A stretch of DNA of 64,000 bases from DASRDR01 sp963812945 [NCBI: uncultured Candidatus Rokubacteria bacterium] (GCA_963812945.1 CAWEXD010000004.1:306206-370205), one strand, 5' to 3'; shown: positions 50,949-62,745, counted from the stretch's first letter. Numbers and translations are program-made. The notes: generated from the sequence alone by a model not told the origin.

Positions 50949-51731
50949 TCAGCGGCCGGACACGCCGGCTGCTTCGCGTGGCAAGAAGCGGATCGCGCTG
51001 GTCCCCTTGGGCGGCACGAAGTTGAACTGGGCATCGTCCACGGCCACGTCAGTCTTCCAGTCGCTCAGGGCCGTGCTGATGCTCAGCAGTGCGGGGGTAT
51101 CCGTCTCCGTGACGACATACCTGCACGGGAATGGTCGCTTGCCCTCGGCAATCCAGATCTGGAAATCGACACCCGGCCGGCTGAACAGCAGGTGATCGCA
51201 CTTGACCCCGCGTACGACCGTCTTGCCGACCACCGCGGCCAGCGTGACATCCTGCATCAGCAGCGGAAAGACGTTGCGGTAGAGGAGATCGGCCGACGGG
51301 AGCAGGACTCCGACCGTCTCGCGCGCGAAATCGATCATCCGCTCGATCGTGTCGGGCGCGGCCTCGGTCGCATAGACCTTCTCCGCCGGGCTGTACAACG
51401 TGAGCGTCTTGCCGTCATAGAAGAAGCGCTGGTCCATCGACCCGCCTGCGCGCGCGGTGCGCATCTTGTTCGGCCGCTTGACGGTCACCGTGGTCGCCAG
51501 GAGCTTGTCGACCCGGTGCCCGGTCGCGTGCAACTCCTCGAGCGTGCTCTCCGTCTGCACGCTGAACTGCTGCAAGCCATCGAGAAACTCGGTCATCTGC
51601 TTCAGCTTCTGAACGGCGGCCGGATCCACCGCCGGCGCCTGTGCCTGGACCTCGGTGGCCACGGTCGCCCACAGGGCGAGCATCCCGAGCGCGAACCATA
51701 CTGGGGCGATCCTGATACTCAACGTGCCCAT
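50949..51731 (-). CDS. DUF2092-family periplasmic protein
   Basis: ATG 51731 (AAGGAGACCAAG upstream) gives 260 residues with a Sec signal peptide (FALGMLALWATVATEVQAQA). The mature part (QKLKQMTEFLDGLQQFSVQT, RPNKMRTARAGG, RFFYDGKTLTLYSPAEKVYA, RGVKCDHLLFSRPGVDFQIW) follows the DUF2092 pattern, which resembles lipoprotein-carrier (LolA-like) half-barrels. It is therefore probably periplasmic and may bind a lipid or cofactor. Its first 317 bases overlap the end of the upstream CobW frame in a different frame, which is unusual. It is followed by the Ala/Gln-repeat gene. Confidence 0.82.
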   Translation of the reverse strand: MGTLSIRIAPVWFALGMLALWATVATEVQAQAPAVDPAAVQKLKQMTEFLDGLQQFSVQTESTLEELHATGHRVDKLLATTVTVKRPNKMRTARAGGSMDQRFFYDGKTLTLYSPAEKVYATEAAPDTIERMIDFARETVGVLLPSADLLYRNVFPLLMQDVTLAAVVGKTVVRGVKCDHLLFSRPGVDFQIWIAEGKRPFPCRYVVTETDTPALLSISTALSDWKTDVAVDDAQFNFVPPKGTSAIRFLPREAAGVSGR

Positions 51732-52806
51732 CTTGGTCTCCTTCTTTTGTTGGTTCAGCCTGATCGACACGACCGCCGCGATCGTCGCGGCAGCTGTCGA
51801 ACACCTCGCGCAGCGCAGCCCCGTCCACTCCCCCGTGTGCTCCAATGGCGACGAGCCGCGTCCGCCGTTCTCGCCCCTTCCATTCATCCCCGACTGCGAT
51901 GTCCACGCGCTTCCCGACAACCTGAAGGATGACCCGTCGGCCCGGTTCCTCGGCGGCATGAACCACGCCTTTGCATCGGTACACGCTGGCCGGGAGCTGG
52001 CGTGCCGTGTCCCGCAGCGCTTCCAGGGAAAGCGGCGCTTCCGTTTCGTAGCTCCACGTGCTGAAGACCTGCGAGGGATCGTGCCGCTGGCCGTCAGCCT
52101 GATGCCCACACTCGAGATCATGACGGTCAGGAGGATGATGGGACCGGTCATCTGGAGGTGTGCCATCAAGCCGGGAGGGATCGAACCGGCCGACCGACAA
52201 CAAGATGTCCAGCGGCACATTTCCGCCGGATGCCTCGACGAGCCGATAGCGGTGGAACCGGTCGTCGAGCCATGCCTTGATCCGCTCGATCTCCTCCGGG
52301 GTGACAAGATCGACCTTGTTGAGGATGAGCATGTCGGCGAAGGCCACCTGGCGGAGCTTCAGCTCCATCATCTCCGGTGCCCCGAAGATCTGCTCCGCGT
52401 CCACGACGCACATGATGCTGTCCAACCGGATGCGGTCTCGCAGGTCTTCGTCCATGAAGGTGAGTGCGATACCGGACGGGTCGGCCACGCCGCTGGCCTC
52501 GAGCAGGATGTATTCGGGACGCTCGGGACGCGCCATCACCCGTGTCACCGCGGCGACCAAATCGTCGCGGATGTTGCAGCAGACGCAGCCGTTGGCGAGA
52601 CTGATGACATCCCCGTCGCTTTCGACGCCTACGACGAGCTCGGCATCAATGTTGATCGAGCCGAAGTCGTTCACTAACACCGCGACCCGAAGACCGTGAT
52701 CGCCGGTCAGAATGCGGTTCAACAGCGTCGTCTTGCCGGCGCCGAGAAAGCCGGTCAGGACGGTCAGCGGGACGGCGTGCGGGGCGGGTGGGCTGGTCGT
52801 TGTCAT
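51415..52806 (-). CDS. CobW/YjiA-type metal-chaperone GTPase with an extended C-terminus
   Basis: The G3E GTPase core is complete: Walker A GFLGAGKTTLLN, the metal-binding GCVCCNIRDD (CxCC), EASGVADPSG, and NKVD. The CobW C-terminal domain is present (FSTWSYETEAPLSLEALRD, GRRVILQVVGKRVDIAVGDE, RTRLVAIGAHGGVDGAALRE). Family members normally end soon after this point. Here the frame runs on for about 115 further codons of low-complexity, arginine-rich sequence that overlaps the next gene in another frame, so the natural stop seems to have been lost or shifted near 51770. Such GTPases insert Zn or another metal; the adjacent metallo-hydrolase is a plausible client. Confidence 0.82.
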   Translation of the reverse strand: MTTTSPPAPHAVPLTVLTGFLGAGKTTLLNRILTGDHGLRVAVLVNDFGSINIDAELVVGVESDGDVISLANGCVCCNIRDDLVAAVTRVMARPERPEYILLEASGVADPSGIALTFMDEDLRDRIRLDSIMCVVDAEQIFGAPEMMELKLRQVAFADMLILNKVDLVTPEEIERIKAWLDDRFHRYRLVEASGGNVPLDILLSVGRFDPSRLDGTPPDDRSHHPPDRHDLECGHQADGQRHDPSQVFSTWSYETEAPLSLEALRDTARQLPASVYRCKGVVHAAEEPGRRVILQVVGKRVDIAVGDEWKGRERRTRLVAIGAHGGVDGAALREVFDSCRDDRGGRVDQAEPTKEGDQDGHVEYQDRPSMVRARDARPVGDRGHRGPGTGAGGGSGRRSEAEADDRVSRWLAAVQRADGEHARGVARDRAPGRQAPGDHGDRQAAEQDAHRARRRVDGPALLL

Positions 52807-54296
52807 TTCGGCTCAGCCTCGTCGAGCTTGTCGATCAGTTGCTGGAGTTTCTCCTGCTCGGCCGTGAGTTTGGCCTGCGTCTCGCGGAGCTTCTTCTGGA
52901 CGATTTGGCGGACATCAATCTTGAAGTCGTTCGGGAAATTGCGCTGCGGCTCGCGATACAGGTCGGGCGGGTAGTACTTCTTCGGGTCGATCTCTCGATC
53001 GCGGACGGCCGGCTCCTGCATGTCGGCCACCGTATGTCGAGGATTCGGGAATCTGACCTCCAGGTTCGTCGGGCTCAGGTCGAACAGGCCGATGGCGTCC
53101 CTCGGGCTCGGGCGAGCCATGTTACCGGCTTCAGGGATCGCCGCCTTGCGCGTCCAGACCGCATCCTTGGTGACGTTGACGACCACGACGTCGGGCGCAC
53201 CGAACTGGAACAATCCGCTGTAGTGGGCGCGAATCCCAGCGCTGATCTCCGGGATCAATTCCTCGTCGTAACTCAGGTGGGTGACCATCGCGAGACGCGG
53301 CTGGATCTTGTTGAACATGTAGCCGACCGCGTAGTGCGGGCTGTGAGCCTGGTCGATCGTCGTGGTGACGATGATGGGCGGCATGCCGAATTTCAACGCC
53401 TGGAGATTGGCCGTATCCGGTTGCACTTCGGTCACGAACACGTCCACACCCTTGGCCAGCTCCAGCGAGAGCTCGTCGGGCCGCCCGTCGCCCGTCCAGA
53501 CGAAGGACAGCCCGTTCCAGTCGAGCCGGTAGGCTGAGGCGCCGTCTTTGGTGTGCGAGCGCCGCCAGTGGCGGACGGTGACGCCGTCCTTGTCGTAGCA
53601 GATGCCGTTGTCATCGCGAAAATCGAACTCGTTGACCTCGACCTCGTAGCCGTCGCCAATCGGGCTGGCGTCGAACGAGTCCGTGTGCCACTGGGTCATC
53701 ATCTTCATGCCGTCGATCATCGTCTTGATGCCGTCCTTGGGCGTCCGGCCCGATGGCCCGTGGACGCGCAACGGCTTCCAGCGCCCCATCCACGGCGCGA
53801 AGGCGAACAGGTAGGGCAGGTCCGCGTAGTGGTCGACATGGAGATGGGTGAAGAAAATATCGTTGACCGTCTGCAGCGGCACCGCCATCGCGATGATGTT
53901 CCGCATGCAGCCGGAGCCGAAATCGAAGAAGAACCGCTTGCCGTTCCCGAGCTCGACCATGATGCAGGTGCCGGCCTGCGCGCGCGTGACCGGGATGGGC
54001 GTACTGCCGATGAAGGAGATCCGCATTTCATCGGGGCCGATCGGCTCCTGACCCGGGTAATAGATGTTATTGCTGACGAGATAGGGCGTCGGCCGGTAAT
54101 AGCGCGGAAACGTGATCCCGCCGCTCGGCACGCCGCCGTACGGGTTCCTGGCCTGGACCCCGGCTGCCGTGTCGGCAGCCGTCTGAGCCGACGACACCGC
54201 ACCCGTCGAGAGAGCCGCGGCTCCGGCCAGTCCGGCCGTCCTCAGAACATCGCGGCGACTCATCGGTCGCTCACCAGCGTCGGGTGTACTACTCAT
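52803..54296 (-). CDS. Exported MBL-fold metallo-hydrolase (GntH-like)
   Basis: ATG 54296 (GGGAGAAGCC upstream) gives 497 residues. The twin-arginine signal MSRRDVLRTAGLAGAAALST implies export in a folded, metal-loaded state. The metallo-beta-lactamase motif THLHVDHYADLP supplies the metal ligands, with later HWRRSHTKDG, WTGDGRPDE and THLSYDEELIP. It corresponds to proteins annotated as guanitoxin-biosynthesis MBL hydrolase GntH, but the other guanitoxin genes are absent, so that name says little about function here. The C-terminus is a charged helix (KLTAEQEKLQQLIDKLDEAE). Start of the CobW gene overlaps its stop (ATGA). Confidence 0.85.
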   Translation of the reverse strand: MSSTPDAGERPMSRRDVLRTAGLAGAAALSTGAVSSAQTAADTAAGVQARNPYGGVPSGGITFPRYYRPTPYLVSNNIYYPGQEPIGPDEMRISFIGSTPIPVTRAQAGTCIMVELGNGKRFFFDFGSGCMRNIIAMAVPLQTVNDIFFTHLHVDHYADLPYLFAFAPWMGRWKPLRVHGPSGRTPKDGIKTMIDGMKMMTQWHTDSFDASPIGDGYEVEVNEFDFRDDNGICYDKDGVTVRHWRRSHTKDGASAYRLDWNGLSFVWTGDGRPDELSLELAKGVDVFVTEVQPDTANLQALKFGMPPIIVTTTIDQAHSPHYAVGYMFNKIQPRLAMVTHLSYDEELIPEISAGIRAHYSGLFQFGAPDVVVVNVTKDAVWTRKAAIPEAGNMARPSPRDAIGLFDLSPTNLEVRFPNPRHTVADMQEPAVRDREIDPKKYYPPDLYREPQRNFPNDFKIDVRQIVQKKLRETQAKLTAEQEKLQQLIDKLDEAEPK

Positions 54297-54334
54297 GACG
54301 GCTTCTCCCTTTGGTTCATGGGTGCGCCCAAGAG

Positions 54335-54745
54335 TCATGTCCGGGGTGACATCCCAGGTGACAGATAGCGCTGCCCCGCGAGCAGGGCGTCCACTGCGGG
54401 CATGAGATCGGTGACGAGGCTGCGCTTGAGCACGACGGCGTCGGCGCCGGCGTCCAGGGCGCCCGCGGCCACCGTCGGCTCGTCGTGCACGGACAGCAGC
54501 AGCACTTTCGAACCCGGCGCGCGGGTGCCGACGCGGGCGAGAAGGCCATGCAGATCACCGGCCGACAGCGTCAGGTCGAGGACCACGACGGCCGGCATCA
54601 GCCGTCCGACTCCCTCGAGCAGCGATGCTTCGTCCGCGACCATGAAGACCGTCTCGAAAGCGGTTGCCAGCAGACCCCGAACGCTGTCGCGCAGACCATG
54701 GTGCCGGTCCGCCAGCAGCACGCAGCGGCCCTTCTGGGTCGTCAC
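54335..54745 (-). CDS. Stand-alone receiver-domain response regulator
   Basis: 136 residues forming a single REC domain: acidic pocket start VLLADRHHG, the phosphorylated Asp in VVVLDLTLS, Ser/Thr switch LLLSVHD and the conserved lysine in VVLKRSL. The first acidic pair (usually DD) reads AD, so one acidic residue is lost. No output domain follows. It lies between the LuxR-type regulator gene and the MBL hydrolase gene, 66 and 38 bases away, and may act as a phosphate sink or as a modulator of the neighbouring two-component pair. Confidence 0.82.
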   Translation of the reverse strand: MTTQKGRCVLLADRHHGLRDSVRGLLATAFETVFMVADEASLLEGVGRLMPAVVVLDLTLSAGDLHGLLARVGTRAPGSKVLLLSVHDEPTVAAGALDAGADAVVLKRSLVTDLMPAVDALLAGQRYLSPGMSPRT

Positions 54746-54811
54746 GCGGCCAGAGTAGGCCGCGGCCGGCCGGCTCCGAAACCGGGAAACTACGGGTTCA
54801 GGTGGGGGAAA

Positions 54812-55438
54812 TTACGGGACCAGGCCGTGCCGGATCGCGAACCGGATCAGCTCGGCGCTATTGTCGATGCCGAGCGATTCCATCAGCCGGTACTTGTGGT
54901 CCTCGACGGTGCGGGCCGACAGCCCGAGCGCCGAGGCGATCTCCTTGGCCGACTTGCCCTCGGCGAGCAGCTCCAGGATCTCGCGCTGCCGCGGCGTGAT
55001 CGCCGCGACCGGGTCCGCCGCTTGTCCTGCCGTGCGTACCAGCTCGGCGGCCAGGTCGGGCGTGATGAACGTGCGCCCCTGCAGCGCCGCGCGCAACGCC
55101 AGCACCAGCTCGGCGGGCGCCGAATGCTTCAGCACGAACCCCGCCGCGCCCAAGGCGAGCGCGCGCCGTGCATAGGCAGTATCCCGGTGCATCGTCAGAA
55201 ACACCACGCGCACCGCCGGGTTGTCCTGCTTCAGCAGCACCAGCGCCTCGATGCCGTTCAGGTGCGGCATGGAAATGTCGGCGACGATCGCGTCCGGGCG
55301 CAGCTCGCGCGCCGCTTTCACCAGCGCCCGGCCATCCTCGACCAGGCCGGCCAGCTCGAACTCCTCCGCCAGCAGGCTCTTGAGGCCTTCGGCGACGATG
55401 CGGTGATCGTCGGCCAGCAGGATGCGGGGCTTGCTCAC
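54812..55438 (-). CDS. NarL/FixJ-type response regulator with LuxR-type DNA-binding domain
   Basis: GTG 55438 overlaps the histidine kinase stop (GTGA). 208 residues: REC domain with ILLADDHRIV, phospho-Asp in DAIVADISMPHLNG, and Lys in GFVLKHS; then the LuxR helix-turn-helix ITPRQREILELLAEGKSAKE, IASALGLSARTVEDHKYRLM. It would be phosphorylated by the kinase encoded just upstream and control transcription, probably of the REC, MBL hydrolase, CobW and DUF2092 genes downstream on the same strand. Binding sites cannot be identified from this sequence alone. Confidence 0.93.
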   Translation of the reverse strand: MSKPRILLADDHRIVAEGLKSLLAEEFELAGLVEDGRALVKAARELRPDAIVADISMPHLNGIEALVLLKQDNPAVRVVFLTMHRDTAYARRALALGAAGFVLKHSAPAELVLALRAALQGRTFITPDLAAELVRTAGQAADPVAAITPRQREILELLAEGKSAKEIASALGLSARTVEDHKYRLMESLGIDNSAELIRFAIRHGLVP

Positions 55439-57249
55439 GCGGGCACCCAGGCGACCACGGTCGTGCCCCGTCCCAGCGTGCTCTCGATGTCGAGCTGGCC
55501 ATGCACCAGGCGCACCCGCTCGCGCATGCTGGCCAGGCCAAGGCTCGGGCGGTCGCGTGACCTCGCCGGGTCGAAGCCGCTGCCGTTGTCGCTGACGGCG
55601 AGCCGCAGACCCCGGCCGCTCGGCGACAGGAGCACGGTCACGGCGCTCGCGCCGGCGTGGCGCGCGGCGTTGCTCAGCGCCTCCTGCGCCACGCGAAAGA
55701 GGCAGAGCGAGGCGTCGCCGGGCAGCGCCTTCGGCACGTCGCGGGCATCGACCTCGACGCGCAGCGTGCCACGGCGCGCCACGCGGTCGCATTCCGCCCT
55801 GAGGGCCTCGGCCAGGCCGAGGTCGTCGAGCACCGAGGGGTGCAGGCGATACGACAGCGCGTGCACATCCTCGCTCAACTGCACCAGGTCGCTGCGCATG
55901 GTCGTCACGACACCGCGGTCCCCGCCGTCGCCTTGCTCCAGCCGACCGGCGTCGATGGCGAGGCGCGCGAGCCGCTGCGTGAGGTCGTCGTGCAGCTCGC
56001 GCGCGAGGTGCCGGCGCTCGTCCTCGTGCGCGGTCAGGAGCCGGCCGCTCAGGTCGACCGCGTCGGCCTCGGCGCGCCGCCGCCGCGTGTGCTGGAGGAC
56101 GAGCGTCGCGATGAGGGCCGCCTGCACCAAAACGATCGCGGTCCCCGCCAGGATCAGCACCCGGTGCTGCGCCCAGAGGGAAGGCGGCCGGAAGCGCACC
56201 TCGGCGCCGGCCGGCAGCCGCGATTCGGGAATGCCCCACCGGTCGAGCTCCCGCCAGTCGAAGGCGGGGGCGCTCAGGTCGAGGAGCACGCGGCTCTCGC
56301 CGGCCGCCGCGCCTCCCGCGAGCATGCGGCGCGCGTGTTGCGCCGTGACGTCCGCCTGCGCCCCAACAGGGACGTGCGGTCCGCCCACGACGCCTTCGCC
56401 CAGCTGGTTCTCGAAGGTGCCGAAGAGCGGCGCCTTCGTCACAGCCCGCAGAGCCGACAAGGCGCGCTCATTCTCGTGGGGCACGCCGTCGGCCCCCACG
56501 ACGAACCAGCTGTAGAGCAGAGCCGAATGCGGCGGGAGCGCGGCCACGCGCTCCCGCAGCTGCTCCAGCGTGAGACCATCCAGCCAGAGCAGGGTGACGC
56601 GGCTCGCGAATGGCGCCAGATCGTTCTGCTGCTGCTTCAGCCAGAAACGCTCGAGCGGCGACGAGCCCATGATGATGCCGAGCGTCCTGGTATCGGGCAA
56701 GACATGGAGGATGTTCTCGACGATGCGCGGCATGTCGGTCTTCACGCCCACCAGAAAATCTCCGGCGGCGAGGTCGAGACGGCGCGCGAGCCGCTGCTCG
56801 ACGCCCGTGACGAGGAGCGGGACGTCCCGAAACAGTCGCTCCCGGTGGCGCAGGTAGAGATTCGTGGCGGGCGCGCCAATCGTGACGATCAGTTCCGGCC
56901 GCGAGCTCCCGTAGCGGGCACGGAGAAACTCGACGAACGGCCCTTCGTCCTCGGGTGGTCCGGTCTGCTCGGCATTGAGGGACACCTCCTGGAACACGAC
57001 CCGCTCGGGCAGGAGCCGGGCGAGCTCGGTGCGAAAGGCCGATGTGAATCGGCTGAACGGCGGCAAGTCGGGCCCAAACGAGTGAAACAGCAGCACCCGG
57101 CGGGGACTCTCGGCCTCCGCGCCGACCGCGAGCAGCGCGCCGAGCAGCAGCAGTCCCCATCTGAACCGGCCGCGCCGCACCGCGGCGGCATCGTTCGACC
57201 GCGAGACGACGAAGCCCGCGCCTCCAGCTGGCTCGTAGGTATTCAGCAT
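55435..57249 (-). CDS. Sensor histidine kinase with an ABC-binding-protein-like periplasmic domain
   Basis: About 604 residues. A signal/first membrane segment (GRFRWGLLLLGALLAVG) leads to a periplasmic region of about 300 residues that resembles ABC-type periplasmic binding proteins (RVLLFHSFGPDLPPFSRFTS, ELIVTIGAPATNLYLRHRE, GIIMGSSPLERFW). A transmembrane helix VLILAGTAIVLVQAALIATL follows. The cytosolic part is a HisKA_3/HATPase pair: phospho-His in HLARELHDDLTQRL, N-box EALSNAARHAGA, G-box VSDNGSGFDP and GLASMRERV. It likely senses a small molecule in the periplasm and phosphorylates the coupled LuxR-type regulator. ATG 57249 is a guess; in-frame GTG codons about 40 bases downstream are possible. 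Confidence 0.87.
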   Translation of the reverse strand: MLNTYEPAGGAGFVVSRSNDAAAVRRGRFRWGLLLLGALLAVGAEAESPRRVLLFHSFGPDLPPFSRFTSAFRTELARLLPERVVFQEVSLNAEQTGPPEDEGPFVEFLRARYGSSRPELIVTIGAPATNLYLRHRERLFRDVPLLVTGVEQRLARRLDLAAGDFLVGVKTDMPRIVENILHVLPDTRTLGIIMGSSPLERFWLKQQQNDLAPFASRVTLLWLDGLTLEQLRERVAALPPHSALLYSWFVVGADGVPHENERALSALRAVTKAPLFGTFENQLGEGVVGGPHVPVGAQADVTAQHARRMLAGGAAAGESRVLLDLSAPAFDWRELDRWGIPESRLPAGAEVRFRPPSLWAQHRVLILAGTAIVLVQAALIATLVLQHTRRRRAEADAVDLSGRLLTAHEDERRHLARELHDDLTQRLARLAIDAGRLEQGDGGDRGVVTTMRSDLVQLSEDVHALSYRLHPSVLDDLGLAEALRAECDRVARRGTLRVEVDARDVPKALPGDASLCLFRVAQEALSNAARHAGASAVTVLLSPSGRGLRLAVSDNGSGFDPARSRDRPSLGLASMRERVRLVHGQLDIESTLGRGTTVVAWVPA

Positions 57250-58095
57250 CCAGCAGACCGCGTACGGCGAGCCCGCTCCCCGCGACCCCCGCCGCCACCC
57301 GCGCGGCGACCACGAACACGGGGCGGCCGGCACGCTGGATCCCCTGCCATCCTCTGCCGACCGATGCCATCGCGGCGGCGTTGGCAAAGCCACACAGCCC
57401 ATCCTAATCCTGCGGCCACACGCCGACAACGCCAGGGACGACGCTTCGTCCCCTGCGGCCGGGACACCAGGAATCGTCGTGCGCGCGATGACGGGCCATG
57501 AGGGCAGCTCGTTCGGCCGCACGAGGCCGAGGAACGGCGGCCAGCCAGCCGAGCGGCAGGGCCGCCATCAGCAGCGGTCATGGCCCGGACCTTGCCGGCC
57601 ATCCAGTCGGCCGAGAGCCAGCACGGTGAGCGTTCCTCGCGATGCTGAGACCGAAGCCACCGGGCCCCACGCGCCGCGCGTCGACGCGAACAGAGTGCAG
57701 CCGCGGTGGCCCCAGTGGGCGGGACCCGGACTCTGCCCCGACGCGGAACGAGCGAGATGAGCGAGGATCTTTCGGATAACCGCGAGATCGCGGGGGTGGC
57801 GATCAAGCGAAGCCGGTCGGCGGAGTCCATGGGGGTTCCGGCTGTCAGGTCTGAGGGATTGGAGTGCGCCCGCGGCAGATAGCCGAGGTCGTGCTCGGCG
57901 CGGTGCGCGCGTAGCGGGCTACGCTTTAGGTTCGCGCCGCAATTCCTGCGGGAGGAATCACGTCCAGCCAGCGTGTCGCGCGGCCCCGCCATATCGACTC
58001 CCTGCCTGCTGATGCAAGGTATGTCGCCCCGCGAGTCGCACCAGCGCGCTCCACAGCAAACTGTCCGTAATCTGCCGAACGGCCTGTCCGCGGAG
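57250..58095. other. Gene-free region upstream of the histidine kinase
   Basis: The kinase frame stays open to 57522 without a good start. Beyond it I find no convincing gene on either strand; the sequence should contain the operon promoter. It ends at the next tRNA-like repeat. Confidence 0.35.
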
Positions 58096-58365
58096 GACCA
58101 ATGTTTTAGCGGCGATCTCGAGCCGAACGTTGGGCTAAAAAACCAACGGGCTACGGCGTGTGACCGTAACCCGTTGATTTACCTGGTTGCGGGGGCTGGA
58201 TTTGAACCAGCGACCTTTGGGTTATGAGGGCAAGGGCGGGTGCGACGGGCGCCAAACCCTCCCAACTAGCCCCATAGGAAATGGAGAGTCGTCGCGCCCC
58301 CGGTTGGTCCGGCTTGGGGCTGGTTGGCCAGCATTCACGGACAGAACACGGACAGTTGACGCGAG
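58096..58365 (-). repeat. Type A repeat with hairpin and tRNA-fMet 3' half (best copy)
   Basis: GCGATCTCGAGCCGAACGTT leads into CAACGGGCTACGG/CCGTAACCCGTTG (58144-58176, 13-bp stem with one G-U). Bases 58184-58228 are the reverse complement of the initiator tRNA 3' half including CCA. The block ends with TTCACGGACAGAACACGGAC. It matches 49463-49720 nearly throughout; the tRNA 5' half is again missing. Confidence 0.82.
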
Positions 58366-58392
58366 GTCGCCCGCCTGACTCCGTGTTGCGCG

Positions 58393-58854
58393 CTATCGCT
58401 TCCGCGGATCGTCCTCCGGATTGACGTACTTGACGTCCCACGGACCGATCCCGTGGAGCTGAATGACCGTCTCTTCCTTTGTCTCCACGAAGTGGTTCGT
58501 TCCGATCGGCATAACGATGAAGCTCCCCGACGGCATGGGCTTCAGCTGGGAGGCATCGAACTTGTCGCCCATCCCGAAGTTGACCGCACCGGACAAAACG
58601 GTCACGTGCTCGATAGCCGGATGCGAGTGCGCCGGGACCTTGTAGCCCGCAGGAAACTTCAGTCGCATCGTGAACGGTCCCGCCTCCACGGGCTTCCCCT
58701 CGATCACCGCAAACTTCGCCCCACGTGGCAGTGAAGGCGGTCCCTCGACCCACTTCATGTCATCAGGCTGCACCATGACGTGTGCGGTCTGGGCCAGCGC
58801 TGTGCCGCTCAGGAACAACGAGGTCAGGACCATTAGTACGAGCATTCTTCGCAT
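58393..58854 (-). CDS. Secreted cupin-domain protein
   Basis: ATG 58854 (GGAAGGAGGCCC upstream) gives a 153-residue precursor with a Sec signal peptide (MLVLMVLTSLFLSGTALAQ). The cupin fold shows the metal-binding motif 1 PAHSHPAIEHVTVLSG and motif 2 MPIGTNHFVE. It is therefore a periplasmic single-domain cupin, either an enzyme or a binding protein. The frame is open upstream to 59139 and includes another GGAGGAGATC-ATG at 59022 whose product would begin like a second signal peptide; the downstream start is better supported. It lies just inside the repeat at 58096-58365. Confidence 0.82.
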   Translation of the reverse strand: MRRMLVLMVLTSLFLSGTALAQTAHVMVQPDDMKWVEGPPSLPRGAKFAVIEGKPVEAGPFTMRLKFPAGYKVPAHSHPAIEHVTVLSGAVNFGMGDKFDASQLKPMPSGSFIVMPIGTNHFVETKEETVIQLHGIGPWDVKYVNPEDDPRKR

Positions 58855-59229
58855 GGCTTGGGCCTCCTTCCCATACCTTCCGGTGCCGATAGAGGTCTCC
58901 ATAACCGTGATCCAGTCTAGCCACCAGCGGTGGCGAACGCGTCGAGTCGATTTGGCCCAGTGAGGCCGTGACGTGCCGGGCGCGACCAGGATGGCAGCCA
59001 ATGCCCCCACGGGTCTCCGCATGATCTCCTCCGGTCCTCCGTGCTCTGTGTGTGTGTGTCTCTGCGTGACTCGGTGATTGTCCCCGAGCCGGTTCTCGCA
59101 GGACCCGCCCCGCGTGGAGGCAAGGCAGGCCCGCGACACTCCCGGGTGACACGTTAGTCGGCCAGCGCCCTCTTCAGGGCGGCCACCTTGTGGGCCTGCT
59201 CCGCCGCGTCGCCTTCGCCCGCCGAGAAC

Positions 59230-59457
59230 CTACAGCACTGGGTGTGTTCGATTCGACCCGTGGCGACCCTTCTTGCCGTTGGCGAAGACCGTGCCCATAC
59301 CGCCCTTGCCGCCGCCGCCGTCATAAGCGAACTGGAACCGGATTGTCGCCTTCTCAGCCAGCACCGCCTGCGTGGCGGCCACCGTGTACCGTTGCAGGCC
59401 CAGCCAGTTGTAAGTGTACATCGGCTTGCCGTCCTTCACGTAGAGGCTCCAGCCTGT
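59230..59457 (-). pseudogene. Arylsulfatase C-terminal fragment 1
   Basis: The minus frame reads GWSLYVKDGKPMYTYNWLGL, RYTVAATQAV, IRFQFAYDGGGGKGGMG and FANGKKG. It is homologous to the region GGWVLYMKDGQVHHEYNWFG of the intact arylsulfatase at 60069-62414. It ends in unrelated sequence. No catalytic domain precedes it. Confidence 0.7.
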
Positions 59458-59587
59458 CCCTCAAAACCGTCCAGCAGACCAGAGGTTGATCCTTCTGCTC
59501 AAGTCCGGAGACAATCTGCGTCACCCCGGGGACAGCGACATGGTTCGCCCCGAGAGTTTACGCGTTCACCGAGTGTAGGTGTGAAGG

Positions 59588-59945
59588 TCAGGCTGGGGCA
59601 CGCCAAGCGGGATTATCGACCGGAACAGGGGTCTTCTCGACGCGCCCCTCGGCGACGGCCTTGCCGTTCACGAAGAGCGTCGCCTTGCCGCCCTTGCCGA
59701 CGCTGCCGCCGTCATAGACAGAGTCGAGGACGACCGTCGCCGGGCCGGCCGGCAGCGCTTCCGGCACGGCCACGATGTACCGCGCTAGCCCGAGGAAGTT
59801 GTAGGTGTACGCCGGCTTGCCGTCCTTCATGTACAGCGACCAGCCGCCGAAGCGCCTGCCCTCCGACAGGATCGCGCCGTTGGCGCCACCGGCCGGGATG
59901 TCGAGCTCGGCGGTGATCTTGCTCGACCGGTTCTAGTACCTGACC
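59588..59945 (-). pseudogene. Arylsulfatase C-terminal fragment 2
   Basis: Joined frames give RSSKITAELDIPAGGANGAI, LSEGRRFGGWSLYMKDGKPA, YTYNFLGLARYIVAV, VYDGGSVGKGGKATLFVNGK and AVAEGRVEKTPVPV. This is a different homologue of the same sulfatase C-terminal domain. A TAG stop (TACTAGAAC) precedes the fragment at about 59936. The downstream intact gene differs clearly in sequence, so this is not a simple local duplicate. Confidence 0.7.
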
Positions 59946-60068
59946 GTCATCGCAACGGCACTCCGGAAGGCGCACATGGACAGTGCCACCCCGAGTGCCC
60001 GGCCGAACTCCGCGTTACGTCGGGCTCGTTCGGTCGGCCCAGGTCTCGCCGGATGCGGCGTTCCCGGC

Positions 60069-62414
<2,346 letters not shown>

Positions 62415-62745
62415 GTGTCTCTCCCGTTCTCGCTGAATAGAGTCGCGCGCATCAGCGGTTCGAGGTCGTCGATCCTGCTGCCCACGGTAGTGCTCGCCCC
62501 TTGCTGCGAACGATAGTAGCGCAGAAATGTGACGATGTCGGGCTGCGCACCAGGCCGTCGCTTGGAAAGCAGGAGCTCGATTCGCACCACTCGGCCGCGT
62601 TGTCCGGGCGGTGCACGTTGTCGTAGAGCTGGCCTGCACGTTCACGGGCAGCGTGCCGATCCTTCCTTCCCACCCCTCACAAACGCCGGCGGCTCCATCG
62701 CCGGGAGGGCCGCAGTGTCGACGCCACGCGCAATCCCGATGGATG

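Noticed and set aside
52803-54296. GntH-like hydrolase as evidence of guanitoxin biosynthesis
   Set aside because: None of the other guanitoxin pathway enzymes is present in the window; the database-style name reflects homology only.
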